A DNA stretch of 64,000 nt from Nocardia aurea (GTDB lineage Bacteria; Actinomycetota; Actinomycetes; Mycobacteriales; Mycobacteriaceae), in NCBI RefSeq assembly GCF_003123685.1, contig NZ_QCYJ01000172.1:1-64000 (forward strand). The letters run 5' to 3'. The position numbers and the translations under genes were made by a program. Positions 50,978-60,333 of this stretch are shown one piece after another. The stretch's first letter is position 1. The number at the start of each line of letters is the position of its first letter. The notes beneath the pieces are model-generated. The model did not search any database. It saw only the letters and a program-made list of their open reading frames with translations, and had not been told where the DNA came from.

Positions 50978-52354
50978 ATGACCGAAACCGCTGAAAACAT
51001 CACCGAGACCACCACGACGGAACCCCTGTCGACTCCGATGTCGATCGGTGTCGAGGCATACATATCCCCGGAATACGCCAAAGCCGAGGGCGACAAGCTC
51101 TGGGCCAAGGTCTGGCAGCAGGTCGCGCGCGTGGAAGAGATCCCCAAGGTCGGCGACTTCCTGACCTACGAGATCGTCGACGACTCGATCATCGTCGTGC
51201 GCACCGCCCCCGACACCATCCGGGCCTACCACAACGTCTGCGCCCACCGCGGCCGCCGCCTGGTCGACACCCCGCCCGGCGCACACGACGCCCGCGGACA
51301 AGCCCGCCAGTTCATCTGCGGCTTCCACGGCTGGCGCTACGACCTCGAAGGCAACAACACCTTCGTCGCCGAACGCGAGGACTGGACCTGCGGACTCACC
51401 GAGCGCAACGACGGCCTCAACCACGTGCAGGTCGACACCTGGGGCGGCTGGGTCTGGATCAACATGGATCCCGAGGCCGGATCCCTGCGCGACTACCTCG
51501 AGCCGGCCGCGAGCCTGCTCGAACACTTCGAACTCGAGAAGATGCGCTACCGCTGGCGCAAATGGCTCACCTTCGACTGCAACTGGAAAGTCGCCTTCGA
51601 AGCGTTCATGGAGACCTACCACGTCCCCTACACCCACCCGGAATTCACGAATTTCGGTAGCTTCCTCGGGTGGGCCCGCCAGCAGGGCAAGCACAGCAAC
51701 ATCGGCTACGACGCGCCGAAGGGCATGGAAGAGAACCAGGCCAAGCTGCGCGTCGGCGGCGGTGACGACGCCCGTATCTCCACGGCGACCCTGCAGAACT
51801 TCACCTGGGAGAACGCCAACACCAACACCACGCGCACCCTCGTCGACGTCGCCAACCGTCTCGTCGACGAACTGCCCGAAGGCACACCGAGTGCCGAGGT
51901 GTTGCGCTACTGGCTCGAGACCTCTCGTGCCGAGGACCAGGCCCGCGGTGTCGACTGGCCGAAGGTGGAACCCGACATCGTCGCCAAGGCGGGCACCGCC
52001 TGGCAGATCTTCCCGAACTTCCAGATCGGGCACGCGGTCAACAACATGCTCTGCTACCGGTTCCGGCCCTTCGGCACCGATCCGGACAAGTGCATCTTCG
52101 AGGCCGCGGTTTTCGAACTCTTCCCCGAAGGGCAAGAACCCGAGACCGAATGGGAATACACCCCCGTCGGCGACCCGGGGTGGCGCACCGTGCTCCCCCA
52201 GGACTTCGACAATATGGCCGCGGTCCAGCAGGGCATGAAGTCCAGGGGCTTCTCCGGTCCCAAACCCAATCCCTATCGCGAACGCAGCGTGGTCAACCTC
52301 CACCACGGCCTGGCCCAGTACATGGGTACCGGCGAACCACGCGACCTCGTCTGA
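50978..52354 (+). CDS. Rieske non-heme iron oxygenase, alpha subunit
   Basis: The 458-residue oxygenase has the Rieske 2Fe-2S ligands in CAHRG (about 88-92) and CGFHGW (about 114-119). The spacer between them is 23 residues, longer than the common 15-17. The mononuclear iron site is in EAFMETYHVPYTHPEF near 208. It hydroxylates or dihydroxylates a ring or side chain, needing a reductase and sometimes a ferredoxin; none is adjacent. GGAGGATGTC precedes the ATG. It is followed after 27 nt by the BVMO. Confidence 0.9.
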   Translation: MTETAENITETTTTEPLSTPMSIGVEAYISPEYAKAEGDKLWAKVWQQVARVEEIPKVGDFLTYEIVDDSIIVVRTAPDTIRAYHNVCAHRGRRLVDTPPGAHDARGQARQFICGFHGWRYDLEGNNTFVAEREDWTCGLTERNDGLNHVQVDTWGGWVWINMDPEAGSLRDYLEPAASLLEHFELEKMRYRWRKWLTFDCNWKVAFEAFMETYHVPYTHPEFTNFGSFLGWARQQGKHSNIGYDAPKGMEENQAKLRVGGGDDARISTATLQNFTWENANTNTTRTLVDVANRLVDELPEGTPSAEVLRYWLETSRAEDQARGVDWPKVEPDIVAKAGTAWQIFPNFQIGHAVNNMLCYRFRPFGTDPDKCIFEAAVFELFPEGQEPETEWEYTPVGDPGWRTVLPQDFDNMAAVQQGMKSRGFSGPKPNPYRERSVVNLHHGLAQYMGTGEPRDLV

Positions 52355-52381
52355 ATCACCACACCCAGCAAGGAAACCCGC

Positions 52382-54205
52382 ATGACTGACTGCGCACCCA
52401 CGCAGACCCCCGAGGTCGATATCGACGCACTTCGGGCGAAGTACCTCGGCGAACGCGACAAGCGTCTGCGCACGGAGGGCCAGGGCCAGTACCTGGTCAC
52501 CGAAGAGGGATTCAACGAGTTCTACGAGGGCGACCCGTACACCACGGTCGTTCCCCGCGAACCGATCGACGCCGAGATCGGTGTGGCGATCCTCGGCGGC
52601 GGGTGGGCAGGCCTGATCGCCGCGGCCCGACTCGAAGAGGCGGGCATCACCGACTTCCGGATCATCGAGCTGGCGGGCGATTTCGGCGGCGCGTGGTACT
52701 GGAACCGCTACCCCGGCATCCAGTGCGACACCGACAGCTACGCCTACCTGCCGTTGCTCGAGGAAACCGGCTACATGCCGAAGGAGAAGTACGCCCGCGG
52801 CGACGAGGCGTTCGAGCACGCGCAGCGCATCGGCAAGCACTACAACCTCTACGAGCGCGCGATCTTCTCCACGCTGACGACCTCCCTGGAATGGGATGAG
52901 GCGACCAAGCTCTGGAATGTCGGCACCAACCGTGGCGACAACATCCGCGCCCACTACGTCATCATGGCGCAGGGTCCGTTCAACAAGCCGAAACTGCCCG
53001 GCATTCCCGGTATTTCGGAGTTCGAAGGGCACACCTTCCACAGCGCTCGCTGGGATTACGAGTACACCGGCGGCAGCTTGAAGGGCGGCCTGGACAAGCT
53101 GGCCGACAAGAAGGTCGCCGTGATCGGCACCGGAGCCAGTGGCATCCAGGTGATCCCGCATCTGGCGAAGTCCGCCGAGCACCTGTACGTCTTCCAGCGC
53201 ACACCGTCCTACGTCTACGAGCGCGGCGATGTGCCCACCGATCCGGAATGGGCCGCCACGGTGCAGCCGGGCTGGACCCGTGAGCGCAAGCGCAACTTCC
53301 ACACCGCCGCCTTCGAGGCGTTCGCCCCGGGCCAGGCAGACCTGATCTGCGACGGCTGGACCGAGGTGAGCCGCAACCTGGAGGCGCATATCAGCGCCAC
53401 CGGCCAGTGGGCGACGCTGACTCCCGAGAAGTTCATGGAGCTGCGCGAAGCCGAGGACTACAAGGCGATGGAGCGGGTCCGCAACCGCGTCGACGAGATC
53501 GTGAAGGATCCCGCGACCGCCGAAGCGCTCAAGCCCTACTACCGCTTCCTGTGCAAGCGGCCCGTCTTCAACGACGACTACCTGCCGACCTTCAACCGCG
53601 ACAACGTCACCCTGGTCGATGTCTCCAAGACCAAGGGCGTGGAGCGGATCACGGCCAAGGGCATCGTCGCCGACGGCGTCGAGCACGAAGTCGATGTCAT
53701 CATCTTCGCCAGCGGCTTCGAGATCACCACCGATCTGGACCGACGCCTCGGCATCGCGCCGTTCACCGGCCGCGAAGGACTCTCGCTCTACGAGCACTGG
53801 GCCGACGGCTACCGGACCCTGCACGGGCTCACCACCCGCGGTTTCCCGAACGTGTTCTTCACCGGGTTCATCCAGGGCGGCGTGACCGCGAGCACCACCG
53901 ACATGTTCGACCAGCAGGCCAACCACATCGCCTACATCCTGGCCAAGGCCTACGAAACCGGCGCGGCCACGGTCGAACCCACGGCGGAAGCCGTCGAGGA
54001 ATGGTGCACCACCATCCGCGAGTCGGCGGTCGACAACACGACCTTCCAGCGCGAGTGCACCCCCGGCTACTACAACAACGAGGGCGAGCAGAAGATCAAG
54101 TCGCACCTCGGTGACCCGTACTGGCCCGGCTTCTACGCACTCGAGGAACTGTTCCAGGCCTGGCGCGACGCGGGAGACCACCAGGGCCTCGTCCTGGACA
54201 AGTGA
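52382..54205 (+). CDS. Type I Baeyer-Villiger monooxygenase
   Basis: The 607-residue FAD/NADPH enzyme inserts oxygen next to a ketone to give an ester or lactone. The BVMO fingerprint FEGHTFHSARWD (FxGxxxHxxxWD) begins near residue 214. Nucleotide motifs are LGGGWAGL near 71 and GTGASGIQV near 248; GGAWYWNRYPG and DTDSYAYLP are typical of the cyclohexanone/steroid-monooxygenase group. The first ~60 residues extend before the FAD domain, as in that long-form group. It likely acts with the SMP-30-like protein and SDRs on a cyclic ketone. Confidence 0.92.
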   Translation: MTDCAPTQTPEVDIDALRAKYLGERDKRLRTEGQGQYLVTEEGFNEFYEGDPYTTVVPREPIDAEIGVAILGGGWAGLIAAARLEEAGITDFRIIELAGDFGGAWYWNRYPGIQCDTDSYAYLPLLEETGYMPKEKYARGDEAFEHAQRIGKHYNLYERAIFSTLTTSLEWDEATKLWNVGTNRGDNIRAHYVIMAQGPFNKPKLPGIPGISEFEGHTFHSARWDYEYTGGSLKGGLDKLADKKVAVIGTGASGIQVIPHLAKSAEHLYVFQRTPSYVYERGDVPTDPEWAATVQPGWTRERKRNFHTAAFEAFAPGQADLICDGWTEVSRNLEAHISATGQWATLTPEKFMELREAEDYKAMERVRNRVDEIVKDPATAEALKPYYRFLCKRPVFNDDYLPTFNRDNVTLVDVSKTKGVERITAKGIVADGVEHEVDVIIFASGFEITTDLDRRLGIAPFTGREGLSLYEHWADGYRTLHGLTTRGFPNVFFTGFIQGGVTASTTDMFDQQANHIAYILAKAYETGAATVEPTAEAVEEWCTTIRESAVDNTTFQRECTPGYYNNEGEQKIKSHLGDPYWPGFYALEELFQAWRDAGDHQGLVLDK

Positions 54206-54228
54206 CGATCGTAGAAGGAGGAGATCCA

Positions 54229-55152
54229 GTGCCGGAACTCAGATTCGACGATCGAGTTGCCGTGATCACCGGCGCGGGACGCGGGCTCGGGCGTGAATAC
54301 GCCCTGCTGCTCGCGTCACGTGGCGCCAAGGTGATCGTCAACGACCCCGGTAGCAGCGTGCGCGGCGACAGTGTCGAAGTCGACGCAGCCGCCGCCGTAG
54401 TCGCGGAGATCGAAGCGGCGGGCGGTACCGCCGTCGCGTGCACGGAGTCGGTGGCGACCCCCGAAGGCGGGCGTGCGATCATCGATACGGCCATCGAGAA
54501 TTTCGGCCGGATCGATATCCTCGTGCACAACGCGGGCAATGTCCGCTACGGCTCGCTGCGCGAGTTGAGTTACGAGGATTTCGACGCGGTACTCGATGTC
54601 CATCTGCGCGGGGCGTTCCATGTCGTTCGCCCGGCGTTTCCGTTGATGGCCGACGCCGGCTACGGCCGCGTCGTGCTCACCTCGTCTATCGGCGGGTTGT
54701 ACGGCAATCAGGGCGTCGCGAATTACGCGGTGTCCAAGTCGGCCATGATCGGTCTGTCCAATGTGATCGCGCTCGAGGGCGCCGAATCCGGCGTGCGCAG
54801 CAATATCATCGTGCCCGCCGCGGTGACCCGGCTGGCCGACGGACTGGACACCTCGGCCTACCCGCCGATGGGTCCGGAGCTGATCGCGCCGACCGTCGGT
54901 TGGCTCGCTCACGAAACCTGTTCGGTCACAGGCGAAATGCTGGTGGCCGTCGGGGGCCGGGTGGCGCGGGCGTATATCGCCGAGACCCCGGGGGTCTATC
55001 AACCCTCATGGTCCATCGAGCAGGTCGGCGAGCAGATCGAGGCGATCCGCGACACCGCGGATTCGTGGGTCTTCCCCGCGACCACAGGACACGTAGAACA
55101 CCTAACGAAGAGTTTCGCGCTAGCCACGGAGGCAGGCCAGCATGTCGGTTAA
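54229..55152 (+). CDS. SDR, multifunctional-enzyme-2 (17-beta-HSD4)-like
   Basis: This 307-residue SDR has TGAGRGLGREYALLLA, the NDPGSSVRGD insertion, HNAGNVRYGS and NYAVSK. The glycine-rich N-terminus and length resemble the (3R)-hydroxyacyl-CoA dehydrogenase domain of multifunctional enzyme 2. The GTG at 54229 is fixed by AAGGAGGAG 5-7 nt upstream. It overlaps the following ThDP enzyme by 11 nt, so the two are translationally linked. Confidence 0.88.
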   Translation: MPELRFDDRVAVITGAGRGLGREYALLLASRGAKVIVNDPGSSVRGDSVEVDAAAAVVAEIEAAGGTAVACTESVATPEGGRAIIDTAIENFGRIDILVHNAGNVRYGSLRELSYEDFDAVLDVHLRGAFHVVRPAFPLMADAGYGRVVLTSSIGGLYGNQGVANYAVSKSAMIGLSNVIALEGAESGVRSNIIVPAAVTRLADGLDTSAYPPMGPELIAPTVGWLAHETCSVTGEMLVAVGGRVARAYIAETPGVYQPSWSIEQVGEQIEAIRDTADSWVFPATTGHVEHLTKSFALATEAGQHVG

Positions 55153-56848
55153 AGTTTACGAACGCATTCTCCAGCTATTCGAAGCGGAGGGCATCAACAC
55201 GATTTTCGGTATCCCCGATCCGAACTTCGTGCACATGTTCCATCTCGCCGAGGAACGCGGTTGGAATGTCATCGCACCCCACCACGAGGAATCCGCCGGG
55301 TTCATGGCCGAGGCCGTGTCCAGGATGACCGGTAAGGCCGCGGTCTGCATCGGCACCCTCGGCCCGGGTGTGGCCAACCTCGCCGGCGCGATGATGTGCG
55401 CCAAGGTCGAGAATTCGCCGGTGATCTTCCTGGGCGGTCAGCGCGCCAGGATCACCGAGCAGCGGGTACGCCGCGGACGGATCCAGTTCGTCAAGCAGGC
55501 CGCGCTGTTCGAGCCGTCGGTGAAGTACTCCGCCAGCATCGAATACGCGGACCAGACCGACGAGATCATCCGCGAGGGCCTGCGCAAGGCGCTCGGCGGT
55601 ACCCCGGGACCGGTCTACATCGAGTACCCGTCGCACGTCATCCTCGAAGAGCTGGATGTGCCGGAGCCGGTGGCGCCGTCGCGCTACCGCCTGGTCGGAC
55701 AGACCGCGGGCGCCGACGTGATCGCGGAGGCCGTCGAACTCATCCGTGCCGCGAAGCAGCCGGTGCTGCTGGTCGGACACGGTGTGCACACCACCCGCTC
55801 CGGTGAGTCGGTCCGGGCGCTGGCCGAGGCGATGGCCTGCCCGGTGATCCAGACCTCCGGCGGCACCTCCTACATCGAGGGCCTCGAGGATCGCACCTTC
55901 CCGTACGGCTTCTCGCCCTCGGCGGTCGAGGCGGTCGTGCAGTCGGATCTGTGCCTTGCCATCGGCACCGAACTCGGTGAGCCGGTGCACTACGGTCGCG
56001 GCCGGCACTGGGTCGCCAACGAGGCGAACCGCAAATGGATTCTGATCGAACAGGATCCGTACGCGTTCGGCGTCAACCGCCCGATCGACGTTCCGCTGGT
56101 CGGCGACCTGCGTGCGGTCGTCCCGCAGCTGGTCGAGGCGCTGAAGGACACCCCGCGCACCGCGACGCCGGAGCTGGCGGGCTGGATCGAGCAGGATGCC
56201 GCGCGTCTGGCCGAACTGGCCGAGACCGCGCCGTCCGGGATGACCCCCGTGCACCCCGCGCGTCTGATCGTGGAGGCCACCAAGGCGTTCCCGGCCGACG
56301 GCATCATGGTCCGTGACGGCGGCGCCACCACGATCTTCGGCTGGACCTATTCCCAGGCCAAGCCGCACGACGTGATCTGGAACCAGAACTTCGGTCACCT
56401 CGGCACCGGTCTGCCCTACGCCGTCGGCGCATCGGTCGCCGAGGGCCGCAAGCGTCCGGTCATGCTCGTCACCGGTGACTCCTCGATCCAGTTCCAGATC
56501 GCGGAGCTGGAAACCGCTGTGCGGCTGGGTCTTCCGCTGGTCGTCGTGGTCGCTGTCGACTACGCGTGGGGCCTCGAGGTCGGCGTCTACAAGCGCACCT
56601 TCGGTCAGGGTTCGCTCGAGACCGGCGTGCACTGGAGCACCGAGACACGACTGGACAAGGTCGCCGAGGGCTTCGGCTGCTACGGCGAATACGTCGAACG
56701 CGACGAGGACATCGCACCGGCCATCAAGCGGGCCTACGCCAGCGGCAAGCCGGGCCTGATCCACGTCGCCGTCGATCCCAAGGCGAACTCGGAAGAAATG
56801 CCCAGTTACGACGAGTTCCGCACCTGGTACGCGGAAGGGACACAGTAG
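55142..56848 (+). CDS. ThDP-dependent lyase/decarboxylase (2-hydroxyacyl-CoA lyase-like candidate)
   Basis: The 568-residue ThDP enzyme of the acetolactate synthase/oxalyl-CoA decarboxylase fold has the cofactor-activating Glu49 in PHHEESAGFMAEA and the ThDP-binding motif VTGDSSIQF. The second half of that motif reads VAVDYAWG, where NN is usual. It could cleave a 2-hydroxyacyl-CoA to aldehyde and formyl-CoA, or decarboxylate a 2-oxo acid. The aldehyde dehydrogenase 2 nt downstream fits an aldehyde product. The assignment to a subfamily is inference. Confidence 0.8.
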   Translation: MSVKVYERILQLFEAEGINTIFGIPDPNFVHMFHLAEERGWNVIAPHHEESAGFMAEAVSRMTGKAAVCIGTLGPGVANLAGAMMCAKVENSPVIFLGGQRARITEQRVRRGRIQFVKQAALFEPSVKYSASIEYADQTDEIIREGLRKALGGTPGPVYIEYPSHVILEELDVPEPVAPSRYRLVGQTAGADVIAEAVELIRAAKQPVLLVGHGVHTTRSGESVRALAEAMACPVIQTSGGTSYIEGLEDRTFPYGFSPSAVEAVVQSDLCLAIGTELGEPVHYGRGRHWVANEANRKWILIEQDPYAFGVNRPIDVPLVGDLRAVVPQLVEALKDTPRTATPELAGWIEQDAARLAELAETAPSGMTPVHPARLIVEATKAFPADGIMVRDGGATTIFGWTYSQAKPHDVIWNQNFGHLGTGLPYAVGASVAEGRKRPVMLVTGDSSIQFQIAELETAVRLGLPLVVVVAVDYAWGLEVGVYKRTFGQGSLETGVHWSTETRLDKVAEGFGCYGEYVERDEDIAPAIKRAYASGKPGLIHVAVDPKANSEEMPSYDEFRTWYAEGTQ

Positions 56849-56850
56849 TC

Positions 56851-58284
56851 ATGAGTGATCTGACAACGTTCTACATCGGCGGCAAGTGGGTCGAGCCCGC
56901 GGGCACCGAATTCTTCGACGTGGTCAATCCGGCCACCGAAGAGGTCTTCGGTCGCGTCGCGCAGGGCACGGCCGAGGATGTCGACCGTGCCGTGGCCGCC
57001 GCCCGCGCGGCGTTCCCGACCTGGTCGGCGACCTCGGTCGACGAACGGCTCGCGGTGCTGCGCGCCATCGACGAGGAGTTCGGCAAGCGCCGCGACGACC
57101 TGGGCGCCGCGCTGACCCAGGAGATGGGCGCTCCCGCCGCGCTCGCCAACGGCTTCCAGCTCAATCTCCTTGCCGGACATCTCGGTACCGCGATCGGCAT
57201 CCTGGAGAACTTCTCCTTCGAGGAACAGCGTGGGGCCACGCTGATCGCCAAGGAGCCGATCGGCGTCTGCGGGCTCATCACCCCGTGGAACTGGCCGCTG
57301 AGCCTGATCGCCGTGAAGGTGTTCCCGGCCCTCGCGGTCGGCTGCACCGTGGTGCTCAAGCCCTCGGAGCAGTCGCCGTTCTCCGCGCAGATCTTCGCCG
57401 AGATCCTGGACGCCGCGGGTGTTCCCGCCGGTGTGTTCAACCTGGTGCACGGTGACGGGCCGAGTGTCGGTGTGCCGCTGTCGTCGCATCCCGATGTCGA
57501 CCTGATCTCGTTCACCGGTTCCACCCGCGGTGGCATCGAGGTCGCCAAGAACGCGGCCCCGAGCGTCAAGCGCGTCACCCAGGAACTGGGCGGCAAGAGC
57601 GCCAATATCGTGCTCGACGACGCGAATCTGGCGGCCAATGTCGGCGCCGCGATCGGCCCGCTCATGATGAACTCCGGCCAGACCTGTAGCGCGCTCACCC
57701 GCATGCTGGTCCCGGCGGCTCGGATGGACGAGGCCATCGCCGCGGCGAAGGAAGCGACCGAGCAGGTGACGGTCGGCGATCCGACCGGTGACGCTGTGAT
57801 CGGTCCGGTCGTCTCCGGCGCGCAGTTCGAGAAGGTCCAGTCGCTGATCCAGAAGGGCATCGACGAGGGCGCGACCCTGGTCACCGGCGGCGTCGGCCGT
57901 CCGGACGGCCTCGACACCGGCTACTACGTCAAGCCGACCGTCTTCGCGAACGTCACCAACGATATGACGATCGCGCGCGAAGAGGTCTTCGGGCCGGTGC
58001 TGTCCATCCTCGGATACGACAGCGTCGACCAGGCCGTCGAGATCGCCAACGATTCCGAATACGGTCTCGCCGGCAATGTCGCGGGCGCGGATCTGGAGCA
58101 GGCACGCGCGGTGGCACGTCGTATCCGCGCCGGTTACGTCACGATCAACGACGCCTTCGACTTCAGTGCTCCCTTCGGCGGCTACCGCAAGAGCGGAAAC
58201 GGCCGCGAGTGGGGCGAATTCGGATTCGACGACTACCTGGAGATCAAGGGCATCCTCGGGTACGCGCCGGATACTTCGGCGTAG
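56851..58284 (+). CDS. NAD(P)-dependent aldehyde dehydrogenase
   Basis: The 477-residue ALDH has ITPWNWPLS, FTGSTRGGIEVAKNAA, Glu in QELGGKSANIVL and catalytic Cys in NSGQTCSALTR; the C-terminus is FGGYRKSGNGREWG. It oxidises an aldehyde to the acid, probably the product of the adjacent ThDP lyase. It starts 2 nt after that gene's stop, with GGAAGGGA upstream. It is not closely similar to the ALDH at 7987. Confidence 0.92.
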   Translation: MSDLTTFYIGGKWVEPAGTEFFDVVNPATEEVFGRVAQGTAEDVDRAVAAARAAFPTWSATSVDERLAVLRAIDEEFGKRRDDLGAALTQEMGAPAALANGFQLNLLAGHLGTAIGILENFSFEEQRGATLIAKEPIGVCGLITPWNWPLSLIAVKVFPALAVGCTVVLKPSEQSPFSAQIFAEILDAAGVPAGVFNLVHGDGPSVGVPLSSHPDVDLISFTGSTRGGIEVAKNAAPSVKRVTQELGGKSANIVLDDANLAANVGAAIGPLMMNSGQTCSALTRMLVPAARMDEAIAAAKEATEQVTVGDPTGDAVIGPVVSGAQFEKVQSLIQKGIDEGATLVTGGVGRPDGLDTGYYVKPTVFANVTNDMTIAREEVFGPVLSILGYDSVDQAVEIANDSEYGLAGNVAGADLEQARAVARRIRAGYVTINDAFDFSAPFGGYRKSGNGREWGEFGFDDYLEIKGILGYAPDTSA

Positions 58285-58296
58285 TTCGAGACAGAG

Positions 58297-58839
58297 ATGA
58301 GTGTCGTGCCCGAAGAAGTGCAGGCGCTGCTCGACAAGCAGAGCATCCGCGAACAGATCGTGCGTCTGGCTCGCGGCGAGGACCGCAGGGACGCGGTGGC
58401 CATCACCGCGTCCTTCTGGAAGGACGCGACGACCGATTTCGGTATCTTCTCCGGATCGTTCGACGACTATCTGAATTGGGTGGTGCCGGGATCGCCCGCG
58501 GTGATCCTCACCCAGCACATGCTCGGTCAGACCCTGGTCGAGCTGGACGGCGATATCGGACTGGCCGAAACCTACGTCGACGCGTACCACCGCGTCGACA
58601 TGGGTGAAGGCGAGCGCGATATCTCCCTCGGCGGGCGCTATCTCGACCGTTTCGAACGACGCGACGGTCAGTGGCGCATCGCCAAACGCACCATGCTCTA
58701 CGACTGGGTTCGCGAAGGCGGCGACGCGGCGGACTGGTCGAAGGGCATCCTGGGCGCGGAACTGACCGGCCGTCGCTATATCGGCCGGACGTCGGGTGAT
58801 CACAGCGCGACGTTCTTCGGTGCGCGGGCTTCCTCGTGA
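58297..58839 (+). CDS. SnoaL-like (NTF2-fold) protein
   Basis: This 180-residue protein is of the SnoaL/LinA/scytalone-dehydratase type: DKQSIREQIVRLARGEDRRD at the N-terminus, then LGRYLDRFERRDGQWRIAKR-like sequence (GGRYLDRFERRDGQWRI) near 108. NTF2-fold proteins of this class act as isomerases, cyclases, dehydratases or hydrolases without cofactors. A second member lies at 59740. The role in this pathway is unknown, but dehydration or isomerisation of an oxidised ring is plausible. Confidence 0.8.
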   Translation: MSVVPEEVQALLDKQSIREQIVRLARGEDRRDAVAITASFWKDATTDFGIFSGSFDDYLNWVVPGSPAVILTQHMLGQTLVELDGDIGLAETYVDAYHRVDMGEGERDISLGGRYLDRFERRDGQWRIAKRTMLYDWVREGGDAADWSKGILGAELTGRRYIGRTSGDHSATFFGARASS

Positions 58840-59696
58840 CCACATTGTCCGGCAAGGTGGCTGTCGTCACCGGGGCCAGTCGCGGTATCGGTAAAGGTAT
58901 CGCACTGGCCCTGGCCGAACAGCACGCCACTGTCTACCTCACCGGCCGGACCGTCACGGAGGGATCGCATCCACTCCCGGGCAGTCTGGCCGAGACGGCG
59001 AGCGAATGTGATCGCCGGGGCGGCAAGGGAATCGCCGTCAAGGTCGATCACGCGAACGACGACGAGGTCGCCGCCCTGTTCGAACGCGTCGAGCGCGAAC
59101 AGGGCAGCCTCGACATCCTGGTCAACAACGCGTTCGCACTCCCGGAAGATCTGACGGACCCCGAGCCGTTCTGGGAGAAGCCGCTGTCCGATTGGGAGAT
59201 GGTCGACGTCGGCGTCCGCTCGAATTTCGTCGCCGCCCGGCACGCCGCCCGTCTCATGACACCGCGCGGTAGCGGCCTGATCGTCGCGATCTCCGGGTAC
59301 ACCGGCGTGGCCTACACCTACGGCGTCGTGTTCGGCACCGCGAAATCCGCGGTCGACCGCATGTCGCGGGATATGGCCGTGGAATTGAAACCGTATGGCG
59401 TGACCTCGATCTCGCTGTGGCAGGGGCTGACGCTCACCGAGCGCGCGCAACGCAATCTCGCCGCCCTGCCCGGATTGAGCGGACAGTCCGCCACCCGTCC
59501 GCAGGACAGTTGCACACCGGAATTCCCCGGCCGCGTCATCGCGGCCATGGCCTGCGATCCCGACGTGCTCGCCCGATCCGGCGGCACGTTCATCACCGCC
59601 GAACTCGCACGGGAATACGACGTCACCGATATCGACGGGTCGGTGATCCCGTCGCTGCGCGCGACTCGCGGCGCACCGATCTGGTCGCCGGTATGA
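58836..59696 (+). CDS. SDR-family protein with catalytic Tyr replaced by Phe
   Basis: The 286-residue SDR of DHRS1 type has VTGASRGIGKGIALALAE near 10, TGRTVTEGSHPLPGSL, NNAFA and the Ser in VAISGYTG. The YxxxK motif reads FGTAK (TTC for the first residue at the codon in GVVFGTAK), so the catalytic Tyr is absent. TYG a few residues before may compensate. The GTG overlaps the SnoaL-like stop by 4 nt. It may be a non-canonical reductase or binding protein. Confidence 0.82.
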   Translation: MTTLSGKVAVVTGASRGIGKGIALALAEQHATVYLTGRTVTEGSHPLPGSLAETASECDRRGGKGIAVKVDHANDDEVAALFERVEREQGSLDILVNNAFALPEDLTDPEPFWEKPLSDWEMVDVGVRSNFVAARHAARLMTPRGSGLIVAISGYTGVAYTYGVVFGTAKSAVDRMSRDMAVELKPYGVTSISLWQGLTLTERAQRNLAALPGLSGQSATRPQDSCTPEFPGRVIAAMACDPDVLARSGGTFITAELAREYDVTDIDGSVIPSLRATRGAPIWSPV

Positions 59697-59739
59697 CCGG
59701 GCCCGCATCCCGATTCACAGATCCACCAGGGAGAAGATC

Positions 59740-60297
59740 ATGACCTCTACCGATACGGACCGTCAGGCCCGCCTCGAATCACTGCTCGACCGTCAGGACA
59801 TCCTCGATGCCCTGACCCGATTCAGCCGCGGCATGGACCGTTTCGACAGGGAACTGTTCCTCTCGGCCTTCCACGCCGACGCCACCATCGCCGCGGGCGA
59901 TTACGTCGGCGGACCCACCGATCTGTACGACTGGGCCTCGGCCATGCACGAGACCGGCCAGGTCGCCACCCACCACAATCTGCTGAATCACACCGTCGAC
60001 CTCGACGGCGACACCGCACACGCCGAGACCTACTACCTGTTCGTCGGACGCAATCGCGACGAGAGCAACTGGATCGCGGGCGGACGCTACATCGACCGCC
60101 TGGAGAAGCGCGACGGACAGTGGCGTATCGCGCTGCGCACCAACGTGATCGAGTGGTCCGGCCTGGTTCCGACGATGCCGTTGCCCTTCGCCGACGTTCC
60201 GGATATCCACCAGAACGGCGCCCCGTCGCGCAGCGGCGACGATCCGTCCTACCGCCGCCCGCTCACCAATACGCGGGCACCGCATATTCCCGCCTGA
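59740..60297 (+). CDS. SnoaL-like (NTF2-fold) protein
   Basis: This 185-residue relative of the protein at 58297 has LLDRQDILDALTRFSRGMDRFD at the N-terminus and GGRYIDRLEKRDGQWRI near 108. It has His residues in VATHHNLLNHTVDLDG that could form part of a dehydratase active site. GGGAGAAG precedes the ATG. Two paralogues in one operon suggest two related dehydration/isomerisation steps or a heteromer. Confidence 0.8.
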   Translation: MTSTDTDRQARLESLLDRQDILDALTRFSRGMDRFDRELFLSAFHADATIAAGDYVGGPTDLYDWASAMHETGQVATHHNLLNHTVDLDGDTAHAETYYLFVGRNRDESNWIAGGRYIDRLEKRDGQWRIALRTNVIEWSGLVPTMPLPFADVPDIHQNGAPSRSGDDPSYRRPLTNTRAPHIPA

Positions 60298-60333
60298 GCA
60301 CACGGCGGGCATGACAGGAGGAGAACGGTAGGC

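Noticed and set aside
50783..54181. Open frame of 1132 codons on the minus strand opposite the Rieske and BVMO genes
   Set aside because: It is the antisense frame of high-GC coding DNA with biased third positions. The plus strand encodes clear Rieske and BVMO motifs, and the antisense product is Val/Gly/Asp-rich without any family motif.
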